Shown here: positions 1 through 8,387 of the stretch, in pieces
How positions within the stretch are numbered: the first letter of the stretch is position 1
Layout of the letters: each line of letters opens with the position of its first letter
Assembly (NCBI GenBank): GCA_002384055.1
Contig: DGAU01000016.1
Span: forward strand, 1 to 18,730
DNA: 18,730 bases
Direction of reading: 5' to 3'
From: Flavobacteriaceae bacterium UBA4022
GTDB lineage: Bacteria; Bacteroidota; Bacteroidia; Flavobacteriales; Flavobacteriaceae
Notes under the pieces: generated by a model
What the model was told of the DNA's origin: nothing
Database searches by the model: none
What the model saw: only the letters and a program-made list of their open reading frames with translations
Position numbers and translations under genes: made by a program

Positions 1-2268
1 CAATATAAAGAGGCCTTGCCTTATTTAGAAAGCCATACGGGGCTTAAGGGCAGAAAAACGCCGGAAGATTTGTATCAATTGGGGTATTGCTATTACCAGA
101 CAAATGCCTTTGATAAAGCCGTCATGTCTTTTAATAAAATGGTCGACCAAAACAATTTATTGGGTCAGAATGCTTACTATCATTTGGCAGCTTGTTATTT
201 GGCGTTAGACAAAAAGCCCAGTGCATTGAATGCCTTTAAAAAGGCCAGTGTGTTGGATTTTTCTCAGGTTATTAAGCGAGAGGCTGCTTTTAATTATGCA
301 CAATTGGCTTATGAAATTGGGATTAACTACTCGAGCGTTCCTGAAGTTTTACAAACGTTTTTAGAGGACTATCCAGACCATGCGCAGGCCAATACCATTG
401 TCGATTTGCTGGTCGCTTCGTTAATGCAGGAAAAAAATTATCAATCCGTTTTGGATCTTTTGAAAAATCAGGACGGGATGGATCAAAAATTGGCCTACCA
501 AAGGGCAGCATTTTATCGGGGCTTACAGGCTTATAATCAGGCTGATTTGACTAAGGCTCATGAAATGATCCAGACAGCGCTAAAGGGTCCTTATGGACGT
601 GATATTTATCTGCGGGCCCAGTATTGGAGTGGAGTACTTGAAGCTGAAATGGGTAATTTGACAGAGGCGATTACTACTTTTCAAGGCGTTTTGCGTCAGT
701 CTTATTTTGTTCAGACACCAGAGTATGGGCAAGTATTTTATGAGTTGGGGTATGCTTTATTCCAGAATCGTGATTACGAAGGAGCCAAAAGGGCTTTTGC
801 CGATTATCTAAAACAGGAGCCACAACCTAATATGAAGAGCGATGCACAATTGCGTTTGGCGGATTGCCATTATGTGGCGCGTCGGTATGATGAGGCTTTG
901 CGTAATTATCAAGCGGTATCCTCCGGAGTTCATGGAAGCAGGGATTACGCCTGGTTTCAATCAGCGATATGTTTGGGATTGCTCAATGAGACTGAGACAA
1001 AAATCAGTTACCTATTGCAGTTCAAAAGCGATTTTCCGAATTCCTTATATGGTGATGACGCACTTTATGCCTTAGGAACGACCTATTTATTAGAAGACAA
1101 CACCCAAGAAGCTAAGGCGGCATTTAACGCCCTTATAGGGACCATGCCGCAAAGTTTACTCGTGCCCAAGAGTTGGCTAAGGTTGGGTTTGATTAGTGAT
1201 AATGCGGGTAATAGCGCTGAGGCCATAACTATATTTAAAAAAATAACCAGTGATTTCCCTGCTTCTTCTGAGGCCATACAGGCCGTTAAAGCCGCAAAAA
1301 ATAGTTATGTCGCTTTGGGTGATGTGTCTGCGTATGGCAAATGGGTAGAGGGCCTGACTTTTGTGACACTCGAAAACTCAGAGCTTGATGCAGCCAGCTT
1401 TCAAGCAGCGATGCAACCTTATACGGGAGGTGATTTTGCCTTGGCGCAAGTCAGAATGACTCAATATTTGAGTGATTACCCTCAGGGTTTGTCTCAAATA
1501 GAAGCCCGATTTTACCTGGCACAAATCTTATGGGAACAAGACCAAAAATTAGAGGCCTTAACGCAGTACAATACCTTATTAGAACTAGGGATCAATGACT
1601 ATACTGAGCCCACTTTAGTGCGTTTGTCCGAGTATCATCTTAGCCAAAAGGATTATACGCGGGCGCAGTACTATTTATATGCCTTATTGGATATTGTGGT
1701 GTATCCAAAAAACAAATTATTTGCCATACAAGCAGCCATGAATGCCGCTTATGCCATGGCACAATATGAGGAGGCATTGTTACGTGCCGAGGAGCTTATG
1801 GCGTTGAACAAGATCGATGATGGCATCCTGCTGGAAGCGGAAATCGTCAAGGCTCGTGTATTGATCAAAATGGGGCAGTTGTCCGAAGCGGAGTTGGCTT
1901 ATACGCAATTAGCAACCAAAGCAACCCAAGAGTTAGCCGCCGAGGTGCTTTATCATCAGGCTTATTTTCGTCATTTGGACAAGGCCTATGAAACGTCAAA
2001 TGAATTGATTCAGGAATTAGCGCAAAAATACCCGAGTTATCCATATTACGGCGCTAAGGGTCTGGTGTTGATGGCCCTTAATTTTGAAGGTTTAGCCGAT
2101 TTTTTTCAGGCCAATTTCATTTTAGAAAGTGTTTTGGAAAATTTTGAGGGATTTCCAGAGATCATTCGTCAGGCACAAACAGAGCAAGAACGCCTGCAGC
2201 AGATCCAAAACCAATCAACAATGAGCGACCCCAAAGAGGGTGAATCTAACCAACAAGAACCTGAATAA
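1..2268 (+). CDS. Large tetratricopeptide-repeat protein, 5'-truncated by window edge
   Basis: The reading frame is open from base 1, so the true start lies upstream and about 755 C-terminal codons are visible. Helical repeats of about 34 residues run through the whole visible part, with typical TPR spacing of small, Tyr/Leu and Ala residues (e.g. DLYQLGYCYYQ, AYYHLAACYLAL, VFYELGYALFQ). The last 20 or so residues are a charged, Gln/Glu-rich tail. TPR solenoids usually act as protein-protein scaffolds; large TPR proteins of this kind are common in Bacteroidota, but the N-terminus that would show export or lipidation is missing. Only one base separates its TAA from the ATG of the downstream beta-barrel gene, so the two are probably co-translated and may work together at the outer membrane (inference). 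The TPR fold is clear, the function is not. Confidence 0.9.
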   Translation, partial: QYKEALPYLESHTGLKGRKTPEDLYQLGYCYYQTNAFDKAVMSFNKMVDQNNLLGQNAYYHLAACYLALDKKPSALNAFKKASVLDFSQVIKREAAFNYAQLAYEIGINYSSVPEVLQTFLEDYPDHAQANTIVDLLVASLMQEKNYQSVLDLLKNQDGMDQKLAYQRAAFYRGLQAYNQADLTKAHEMIQTALKGPYGRDIYLRAQYWSGVLEAEMGNLTEAITTFQGVLRQSYFVQTPEYGQVFYELGYALFQNRDYEGAKRAFADYLKQEPQPNMKSDAQLRLADCHYVARRYDEALRNYQAVSSGVHGSRDYAWFQSAICLGLLNETETKISYLLQFKSDFPNSLYGDDALYALGTTYLLEDNTQEAKAAFNALIGTMPQSLLVPKSWLRLGLISDNAGNSAEAITIFKKITSDFPASSEAIQAVKAAKNSYVALGDVSAYGKWVEGLTFVTLENSELDAASFQAAMQPYTGGDFALAQVRMTQYLSDYPQGLSQIEARFYLAQILWEQDQKLEALTQYNTLLELGINDYTEPTLVRLSEYHLSQKDYTRAQYYLYALLDIVVYPKNKLFAIQAAMNAAYAMAQYEEALLRAEELMALNKIDDGILLEAEIVKARVLIKMGQLSEAELAYTQLATKATQELAAEVLYHQAYFRHLDKAYETSNELIQELAQKYPSYPYYGAKGLVLMALNFEGLADFFQANFILESVLENFEGFPEIIRQAQTEQERLQQIQNQSTMSDPKEGESNQQEPE

Positions 2269-2269
2269 T

Positions 2270-4045
2270 ATGCATCACCAGAACCCTTATTTTGTATTTA
2301 TTACTGATCGATCAGGACGCCCGATTTTGAGCTATAAAAGCGGCCTTTTGTTGGGGTTTTTAATCCTTTTATGTTGGGCAGGAAGCGCTCAGGTTGTACA
2401 AGATTCTACCGATTTTTCGACCGAAGTCATACAGGTGGTCAAGTCCTATGCGCCAGAAATTTCAGACGCTTTCAAAATGAAGCAGTTACCTGATTTTGAC
2501 GAAGGACCTTCAGCCTCAGAAATCAAATTGACGTATGCTCTTTTATCGGTTCCTGTGGCGACAGATTTTGTCATTAACCTGCCTAATGCCTTGCCTTTTA
2601 AATCGGTTTCGGGAGAAAAGCCATTTGACTATTATGCCCGAATCTGGGGAGGGACTAAGGAAAGTCTGGGTCTGGATGTCTATGGGAAGGTGGTCAACAC
2701 AAAAGACAAGCTTTGGTCCTTTGGACTACAACACCAGCAAGTCAATGGGTCATTACCCGGTATTAATTTGGCTAATGATTGGTCCTTGTCTGAATTCAGC
2801 TCAGATTTACGACTGATGAATCAAGACCGTGAGGTGGCTATATCCGTTGATTTGTCGCAACGCAAGAATATGTTTTATGGCTGGTCTCAAGCGGCGCTTG
2901 CCTCAGATGGTGCGCTGGATGTTGACCTGGCGCAGGCTGTGACTCAGGGTATCGTTAAGGCAAAAATCGGACCTAATGGCAGTTGGTTTGATGGCGGGAC
3001 GACTACCATTTCTTATTTGAGAGATCGATTTGAAAGTACTGAATTTTCAGTTACAGCAAGGCCTCAAGGCCATTTGCTTATAGGTGCAAAACCGCTCAAT
3101 ATTAAGGCGCAATTTAATGTGCTTCAGACGACCTACCCAGAACAAGCAGGAAACTTAGTTGACACTGAGTACCGTATCATGAATCATGATTTGGAAGGGG
3201 ATTATGCGTTTGAATTTAATCAGTTCTTACTGCGTGTTGGTGCTCAAGCTTGGTATCACCATGCAAATACGGATGATGCTCAATTGAGTATCTTCCCGAA
3301 ACTATATCTGGCTTACCCGATCATAAAAGATGTGATGCGTCTAGAAGGGACTTATGGCGGGGCTTATGAGCAGCAAACCTATGGAATCCTGCAAAATGCT
3401 AATAATTGGGTGGCTCCTCATGCGGTTTTAAGACCTACCGTCCATGAACAATTTTTGGACGTGACCCTGAGTGGGGCCTGGACGAAACAAATTCATTATC
3501 ATGTTGGTGCTCGTTGGGACCAAATCAAAGACCAACCACTTTGGGTGAGATCGGATTATGCGCTTGGCCTAGATAAGGAACCTTACGATTTTGGTAATGC
3601 TTTTGAGGTTGTGTATGATCAGGTCAGTGCACTCAAATTACATTATGGTTTTTCTGCCGATATTGATGATCAATGGCAAATGGGGGTGCGTGGTTCAATA
3701 GTTCGGTATGAAATGGATCGAGCGTCTGAGCCCTGGAACCTCCCGCAGTCAACAATGGCTTTTGATGCGCATTACCGATACAGCCCAAAATGGAGTCTCT
3801 CGACTCAGTTTTTGGCCTATGGACCGCGTAAGGATCGCTACATGGATTTGGGTGATGAAGTCACAACACAGGTGAAGGGTTTTGTGGATTTGGGAGCCAC
3901 CCTGAGGCATCAAATCACCAGACAGTGGATGGCCAATATTACAGTGAACAATGCACTGAATCAGGAATATGAACTTTGGGTTCAATACCCTGTCCAGGGT
4001 TTTCGTGTTAATTTGGGACTTCAATATAATTTTGATCTACCCTAA
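2270..4045 (+). CDS. Outer-membrane beta-barrel protein, TonB-dependent-receptor-like, no plug domain seen
   Basis: 591 aa from ATG 2270. This start is preferred over an in-frame GTG at 2240, which lies inside the TPR gene; ATG 2270 comes one base after the upstream TAA. A hydrophobic stretch ending WAGSAQ looks like a signal peptide, although the n-region is long; a TTG at 2326 would give a more normal one. The mature N-terminus contains EVIQVVKSYAPEISDAFK, a segment I recall from similar flavobacterial proteins. The rest is rich in alternating polar and aromatic beta-strands. The C-terminus (LNQEYELWVQYPVQGFRVN, then GLQYNFDLP) closely resembles the last strands of TonB-dependent receptors. 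At this length there is little room for a roughly 150-residue plug, so active TonB-dependent import is uncertain. A strong terminator follows at 4121. Confidence 0.85.
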   Translation: MHHQNPYFVFITDRSGRPILSYKSGLLLGFLILLCWAGSAQVVQDSTDFSTEVIQVVKSYAPEISDAFKMKQLPDFDEGPSASEIKLTYALLSVPVATDFVINLPNALPFKSVSGEKPFDYYARIWGGTKESLGLDVYGKVVNTKDKLWSFGLQHQQVNGSLPGINLANDWSLSEFSSDLRLMNQDREVAISVDLSQRKNMFYGWSQAALASDGALDVDLAQAVTQGIVKAKIGPNGSWFDGGTTTISYLRDRFESTEFSVTARPQGHLLIGAKPLNIKAQFNVLQTTYPEQAGNLVDTEYRIMNHDLEGDYAFEFNQFLLRVGAQAWYHHANTDDAQLSIFPKLYLAYPIIKDVMRLEGTYGGAYEQQTYGILQNANNWVAPHAVLRPTVHEQFLDVTLSGAWTKQIHYHVGARWDQIKDQPLWVRSDYALGLDKEPYDFGNAFEVVYDQVSALKLHYGFSADIDDQWQMGVRGSIVRYEMDRASEPWNLPQSTMAFDAHYRYSPKWSLSTQFLAYGPRKDRYMDLGDEVTTQVKGFVDLGATLRHQITRQWMANITVNNALNQEYELWVQYPVQGFRVNLGLQYNFDLP

Positions 4046-4120
4046 GCAACCTTTTGGCCGTGGCTGTATCTTATAAATGATTTAAATAAGTAATTCGTTA
4101 AGTTTAGGGTTTAATAAATG

Positions 4121-4151
4121 AAGCACCTCACCATTGTGAGGTGCTTTTTTT
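4121..4151 (+). terminator. Intrinsic terminator of the TPR/barrel operon
   Basis: Perfect 11-bp stem: AAGCACCTCAC (4121-4131) pairs with GTGAGGTGCTT (4136-4146) around a CATT loop, with the T-run continuing to 4151. It lies 75 nt after the barrel gene. The 75 nt between stop and stem hold nothing I can identify. Confidence 0.93.
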
Positions 4152-4158
4152 ATCTTTA
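4151..4158 (+). promoter_or_regulatory. Possible -7 element of the amidohydrolase gene
   Basis: TATCTTTA differs by one base from the Bacteroidota -7 consensus TAnnTTTG and directly follows the terminator T-run. The start codon is at 4164, so transcription would begin at or next to the ATG, giving a leaderless or nearly leaderless mRNA. No clear -33 element is visible. Confidence 0.35.
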
Positions 4159-4163
4159 GACTC

Positions 4164-5795
4164 ATGAAAACAAAAATAGTTACTGCCCTCACAGGATTTG
4201 CGCTGCTTTTTTTGGGCTGCCAGCCAAAGCCCACATCTATTGATTTAATCGTTTATAACGCGGAAATGGTCACCGTAGATGAGGCCATTCCCTATGCCCA
4301 AGCCATGGCCATAGACCAAGGCCAAATTATAGCGATAGGGTCGACCAAAGCGCTTTTGCAAAAATTTAAACCGAACCAAGCCATAGACCTGGAAGGAAAA
4401 ACTGTTTTGCCCGGGTTAATTGATGCCCATACCCATCTTTATGCCTTGGGTTTGGCGATGCAGCAAGTCGATCTTGTAGGCACACGCTCCAAGGATGAGG
4501 TCATCGAGAGACTGCGCTCTTTCGAACCCTATAAAAACGCGAATTATATTGTGGCTCGCGGTTGGGATCAAAACGATTGGGAGGACCCAACCTATCCTTC
4601 GAAACAAGACTTAGACGCTTATTTTCCTGACACACCAGTGGCCTTGTCTCGAGTCGACGGACATGCGCTATGGGTCAATTCAGCGGCCCTTGATTTGGCT
4701 GAAATCACAGCAGATTTGGTCATGGAAGGCGGCAGTGTATTGATAGAAAATGGAGCCCCTAGCGGTATTTTGATTGATACGCCATGTGAAAAAATATTTG
4801 AAACGATTCCCTCACCATCCCGCGCTGAAAAGATCAACGCTTTATTGCAGGCGCAAGAGGTCTGTTTTTCTTTTGGACTCACCACAGTCAATGAAGCTGG
4901 ATTAGACCGTCAAATAATTGAATTAATTGATAGTCTTCAGCAGGCCGATATAATGCAGCTTAAGGTTTATGCCATGGCCGAAAACACGCCAAAAAATAGA
5001 GCTTACTATTTCGCAAAAGGGCCATACAAAACACCGCGATTGAATGTGCGCTCTATAAAAGTCTACGGTGATGGTGCCTTGGGCTCGCGCGGTGCCGCAT
5101 TACGTCAGCCTTACTGGGACCAGCCGCATCATTTTGGCGCGATGATTACCGACGAATCGGCATTAATGACCATAGCCCAAAGTGCTTTTGATGCGGGCTT
5201 TCAAATGAATACGCATGCCATCGGTGATTCGGCCAATGTGAGCGTTTTACGCGTTTATGAGAAAGTACTGGCCCAGCAAAAAGACATGCGATGGAAAATT
5301 GAGCACGCCCAAGTCATCCCACCGACGTATTTTAGTTTCTTTTCAAATAACATCATCCCTTCTGTGCAACCGACCCATGCCACGAGCGATATGTATTGGG
5401 CCGAGGAGCGTTTAGGACCAGTGCGCATTTTGGGTGCATATGCCTATAAATCGCTGCTGGAGCATTCCGGAATCATTGCTTTAGGCACTGATTTTCCTGT
5501 TGAAAAAGTCAATCCCATGTTGACCTTTTATGCCGCTGTAGCGCGCCAAGACTTAGATCAATTTCCAGAAAATGGTTTTATGCCAGAACAAATGCTGTCG
5601 CGCATGGATGCGCTTAAGGGCATGACAATATGGGCGGCCTATTCCAATTTTGAAGAAGCTGAAAAGGGGAGTTTGTCGGTAGGAAAGTCGGCAGATTTTA
5701 TTGTTCTGGATCAGAATCCATTGACCTGTTCGGTCGCGAATATTCCTAAAATACAAGTCTTAAAAACCTATAGCCAAGGCCAGCAGGTTTATTAA
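4164..5795 (+). CDS. YtcJ-type amidohydrolase, predicted lipoprotein
   Basis: 543 aa metal-dependent hydrolase of the amidohydrolase superfamily (Amidohydro_3, YtcJ-like). The N-terminus has a lipoprotein signal ending LFLGC (Cys19), so it is probably membrane-anchored in the cell envelope. Typical superfamily marks are present: composite N-terminal beta domain; GLIDAHTH with the metal pair His89/His91; SIKVYGDGALGSRGAA around 297-312 with a probable metal-bridging Lys299; HAIGDS (His351); EHAQ (His381); LGTDFPVE (Asp443). Length is normal for the family. Substrates of the family are poorly known; hydrolysis of an amide or cyclic amide is the usual expectation. It has its own terminator-bounded upstream region, and its stop codon abuts the stop of the convergent metalloprotease gene, with no base between. 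Confidence 0.93.
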   Translation: MKTKIVTALTGFALLFLGCQPKPTSIDLIVYNAEMVTVDEAIPYAQAMAIDQGQIIAIGSTKALLQKFKPNQAIDLEGKTVLPGLIDAHTHLYALGLAMQQVDLVGTRSKDEVIERLRSFEPYKNANYIVARGWDQNDWEDPTYPSKQDLDAYFPDTPVALSRVDGHALWVNSAALDLAEITADLVMEGGSVLIENGAPSGILIDTPCEKIFETIPSPSRAEKINALLQAQEVCFSFGLTTVNEAGLDRQIIELIDSLQQADIMQLKVYAMAENTPKNRAYYFAKGPYKTPRLNVRSIKVYGDGALGSRGAALRQPYWDQPHHFGAMITDESALMTIAQSAFDAGFQMNTHAIGDSANVSVLRVYEKVLAQQKDMRWKIEHAQVIPPTYFSFFSNNIIPSVQPTHATSDMYWAEERLGPVRILGAYAYKSLLEHSGIIALGTDFPVEKVNPMLTFYAAVARQDLDQFPENGFMPEQMLSRMDALKGMTIWAAYSNFEEAEKGSLSVGKSADFIVLDQNPLTCSVANIPKIQVLKTYSQGQQVY

Positions 5796-6578
5796 TTAAA
5801 GGCCGCCTTTGGCCTGAAGGTCAGCACGACAACGCTCATCAAGGGCGGGAACACTGCGCAGCTGTTTGAATTTATTCAGCAGGCTGGTCCGGACATTAGT
5901 CGCGTCGTAATACATGAGACATTCCTCATCGACGCAATGTTTATTGCTGTTGGGATCCTCGTGCACTTGGTGGATGTCGTCATTCTGGATATTGACCAAG
6001 CCCAAGATATGGCCTAGTTCATGATTGAGGGTTGTTTGCTCCAAGATCGGCAGTACTTCCGGATCAGACTGGGTGATAAATTCCAAAGTCTTTTGATAAA
6101 TAACAATGGAGGTGTTTCTATAGGCTGTACCCAAGGTAACAGATGTTTCTGTGTCATTAGATGAATTACCATTTGAGAAGAAAATATAAACGGCAATATG
6201 GTCATCGGTGGTATAAATACTGCGGTAGGTTTCTTCGATTGATCTGATTTCATCTAACGAAAATGGACCACCTGGCTGATTGGGAATCACGCGCTCTACA
6301 AAATTCACTCCGCCGGGTTTGTTCACGCGCGCCAGAACGAAATTTTTAAACCCATCGATGCTTTCTTGCAAAGGTCTGAACGAAGCAGTAAAGACCAATT
6401 CGATGGTCATTTGGTCGTAGGGGGTAGCCGAGAGTAAATCGGAAGATGAGGTGCCTAGGGCTTTTTTATTCGCTGCTCGGGGGTCGCTATCTTGTTCAGC
6501 ATCATCTGACTTTTGGCAGCCCACAAGGTTCAATAGCCCAATAACTAATAGAATAAGGGGTGCCTTGGCGTAATTCAT
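5796..6578 (-). CDS. Zinc metalloprotease-like lipoprotein (HExxH, metzincin-like)
   Basis: 260 aa. Lipoprotein signal with lipobox NLVGC (Cys21) indicates membrane anchoring. The core motif is HELGHILGLVN (186-196): a HExxHxxG zincin motif in which the usual third ligand position (HExxHxxGxxH) is Asn196. Downstream are His203, His206, His214 and the segment KHCVDEECLMYYD (213-225), which offers two Cys and a Met that could form the metzincin Met-turn. This arrangement matches what flavobacterial genomes often call 'membrane metalloprotease'. The third zinc ligand is probably one of the later His residues (inference). Transcribed from a consensus TATGTTTG element on this strand (6601-6608), with a short leader. 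Protease activity and substrate are not proven by sequence. Confidence 0.85.
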   Translation of the reverse strand: MNYAKAPLILLVIGLLNLVGCQKSDDAEQDSDPRAANKKALGTSSSDLLSATPYDQMTIELVFTASFRPLQESIDGFKNFVLARVNKPGGVNFVERVIPNQPGGPFSLDEIRSIEETYRSIYTTDDHIAVYIFFSNGNSSNDTETSVTLGTAYRNTSIVIYQKTLEFITQSDPEVLPILEQTTLNHELGHILGLVNIQNDDIHQVHEDPNSNKHCVDEECLMYYDATNVRTSLLNKFKQLRSVPALDERCRADLQAKGGL

Positions 6579-6583
6579 AAGGG

Positions 6584-6591
6584 TAATTTTG
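6584..6591 (+). promoter_or_regulatory. -7 promoter element for the DUF2059-like gene
   Basis: TAATTTTG is an exact match to TAnnTTTG, 40 nt before the ATG at 6632. A TTG at 6565-6567, 16 nt upstream, could be the -33 element. It faces the oppositely oriented -7 element at 6601-6608. Confidence 0.6.
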
Positions 6592-6600
6592 TAATTTTAG

Positions 6601-6608
6601 CAAACATA
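6601..6608 (-). promoter_or_regulatory. -7 promoter element for the metalloprotease gene
   Basis: On the minus strand this reads TATGTTTG, an exact match to TAnnTTTG. The ATG lies at 6578, so the leader would be under 20 nt. Only 9 bp separate it from the plus-strand element at 6584-6591. Confidence 0.6.
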
Positions 6609-6631
6609 AACTTAAAAACCAAATAAGAAAA

Positions 6632-7156
6632 ATGAGGGCATTGTTTTTAACGATATTTTTAGCGAGCTGTATGACGACTGAGGCGCAAGTTGACGCCTTT
6701 CACAAAGATATTATCGATATGATGATGATCAAAGGCGAACAGATTTCAGGGAGTTTGGCTTTTCATGATGTTTTTCCCAAACTCAAAAGGAATTTTAAAT
6801 CCAATAATATAGCGCCAGAAGTGTGGCAAGAGATGAAGGGGGACGAAGCCAAGCAAGTTGCCACTTATATGGATCAAGCCGCCTATGCCTATCGTCAATT
6901 TTTTGACCTAGACGACATCCAAAACATGACAGAATTTTACCTCACTGAAGCCGGTCAAGCGTATGCCTTTGGTGAAGACCTAAGTGTCAAGCAGAAGGGA
7001 GAACTGGCCCAATTTTTGGCTAGCGACACAGGCGAATCTTGGGCAGCACACAAGACAGAAGTAGAGGAAGATCTCGCCCAGACGCGCAGGGATTGGAGTG
7101 CTCAAGTTTTTAAAGAAAAAATGAAGGCGCTCATCAAACAAGGGCATCTAAATTAG
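6632..7156 (+). CDS. Secreted DUF2059-like protein
   Basis: 174 aa. A short hydrophobic N-terminus (MRALFLTIFLASCMTTEAQ) can be read as a lipoprotein signal (LASC, Cys13) or as a signal peptidase I site after EAQ; either way the protein is exported. The rest is alpha-helical and charged. The segment DLDDIQNMTEFYLTEAGQAY (about 92-111) resembles the 'move to act on / FYxTxxG' pattern of DUF2059 proteins, which are exported proteins of unknown role. No catalytic motif is visible. It has its own promoter (6584-6591). The 3' end overlaps the convergent methyltransferase gene by 9 bp, with both stop codons in CTAAATTAG (7148-7156). Assignment to DUF2059 is by eye and tentative. Confidence 0.75.
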   Translation: MRALFLTIFLASCMTTEAQVDAFHKDIIDMMMIKGEQISGSLAFHDVFPKLKRNFKSNNIAPEVWQEMKGDEAKQVATYMDQAAYAYRQFFDLDDIQNMTEFYLTEAGQAYAFGEDLSVKQKGELAQFLASDTGESWAAHKTEVEEDLAQTRRDWSAQVFKEKMKALIKQGHLN

Positions 7157-7852
7157 GGTCAGTGCCGCGAGGTAGTCATAGTGATCGCCAGAGCCAACCA
7201 ATTTAAAGTCAAATCCATGTTCTTGTGCCAATGACTCGAGCAATTGAGGATGGACAAAAAGCCATGGAAATGAGGGGCCTTCCATTGATTTATAACTCAT
7301 TTTAAAATCCAATTCACCGTAATAGCGATCTGCCGGAACCCAAATGGCACCATCAGGTCCTTGGTCATACATATACTGTAAATCGCTAGAGTCAATGAGC
7401 AGCGTCCCCTTGGGATTGAGTAATGATTTTATGTGGGCCAAATAAACGGGTATTTTTTGCAGTGTTTCGCACAGTCCTGTCCCATTCATGAGCATTAAAA
7501 TGGTGTCATAAGTGCCGTGCTTATAAGATAAGAAGTCAACGCAAAAAGCATCTCGGACTCCTCTTAATTTTGCGACCTCAATCGCACCAGGTGATTGATC
7601 TATCGCGGTTACTGATTGTCCATTTTCTTGAAGAAATAAGGCATGACTGCCACTGCCACAGCCCACATCCAAAACATGTCCGCGACACAGATCCAAGGCG
7701 GTTTTTTCGATAAGGGGCATTTGATCATAAGAACGGAACAGATAAGCTGTCGGCAAGACATCTAATTCGCTAATGTTTGTTTGGGTATAAAGATCCTGAG
7801 GATCTTGGTTGTGATAGAAATCTTTTAATGCTTGGCCGATCAAGTCCTTCAT
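7148..7852 (-). CDS. Class I SAM-dependent methyltransferase
   Basis: 234 aa Rossmann-fold methyltransferase. Motif I is VLDVGCGSGSHALFL (60-74). The acidic residue after beta-2 is Asp85 in VTAIDQSPGAIEVA, the position that binds the SAM ribose. Motif II/III-like segments are YDTILMLMNG and LLNPKGTLLIDSSD. The substrate cannot be told; the domain resembles small-molecule methyltransferases of the Methyltransf_11/25 type. It is divergent to the YkgJ-type gene with a 40-bp gap. On its own strand, AAACTTTG at 7857-7864 is one base off the -7 consensus and has a TTG 22 nt upstream, which would give an almost leaderless transcript (weak evidence). Confidence 0.9.
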   Translation of the reverse strand: MKDLIGQALKDFYHNQDPQDLYTQTNISELDVLPTAYLFRSYDQMPLIEKTALDLCRGHVLDVGCGSGSHALFLQENGQSVTAIDQSPGAIEVAKLRGVRDAFCVDFLSYKHGTYDTILMLMNGTGLCETLQKIPVYLAHIKSLLNPKGTLLIDSSDLQYMYDQGPDGAIWVPADRYYGELDFKMSYKSMEGPSFPWLFVHPQLLESLAQEHGFDFKLVGSGDHYDYLAALTLI

Positions 7853-7892
7853 ATTCTCAAAGTTTGATTAAATTCGTGGTCTAAGTTCAAGC

Positions 7893-8387
7893 ATGCAAGA
7901 AATACTTGAAAACTTGCCTAAACAGGCCAAAGATAAGGAGAAAGAAAACAAGAAGTTTTTTAGTATTCTCAAACGGAAACCGCCCAAGAATTTGGACCAA
8001 ATCATGGTGCGTATTCATGAGCAAGAGTTTGCGCGTACCGATTGTCTGCAATGCGGCAATTGTTGTACCACAACAGGGCCACTGTTTACAGACAAGGACA
8101 TCACTCGTATTGCCAAAACCTTGCGCATGAAACCACTACAGTTTATCACCCGTTATTTAAAGGTCGATAAGGAGGGGGATTATGTCTTGCAATCTGTGCC
8201 CTGCGCTTTTTTGGGAACGGACTTGCATTGTTCAATTTATGATGATCGTCCCAAAGCCTGTCGCGAATTTCCGCATACAGATCGAAAAAAATTCCAACAG
8301 ATCAGCCATTTGACTATCAAAAATGTAGCCATCTGTCCTGCCGCATTCAATATAGTGGAGACGCTTAAGTCTGAAATAAAGCCTTAG
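7893..8387 (+). CDS. YkgJ-family cysteine-cluster protein
   Basis: 164 aa. A basic, Lys-rich N-terminal region (1-45) precedes a cysteine cluster: CLQCGNCC (Cys51, 54, 57, 58), then Cys104, Cys113, Cys123 in PKACREFP, and Cys148 in ICPAAF. This eight-Cys pattern, including CxxCxxCC and the RPxxCRxFP segment, is the mark of the YkgJ / zinc- or iron-sulfur-cluster family (UPF0153-like). The cysteines probably bind a metal or Fe-S cluster in the cytoplasm; a defined function is lacking for the family. There is no signal peptide. Its stop codon overlaps that of the convergent namZ-like gene in the tetranucleotide TTAG (8384-8387). Confidence 0.9.
   Translation: MQEILENLPKQAKDKEKENKKFFSILKRKPPKNLDQIMVRIHEQEFARTDCLQCGNCCTTTGPLFTDKDITRIAKTLRMKPLQFITRYLKVDKEGDYVLQSVPCAFLGTDLHCSIYDDRPKACREFPHTDRKKFQQISHLTIKNVAICPAAFNIVETLKSEIKP

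Noticed and set aside
2240..2269. GTG start of the barrel protein inside the TPR gene
   Set aside because: ATG 2270 just after the upstream stop is a better start, and the extra residues (MNLTNKNLNN) only lengthen an already long n-region.
4046..4120. Possible small RNA or gene after the barrel stop
   Set aside because: No reading frame, promoter match or stable fold apart from the terminator that follows.
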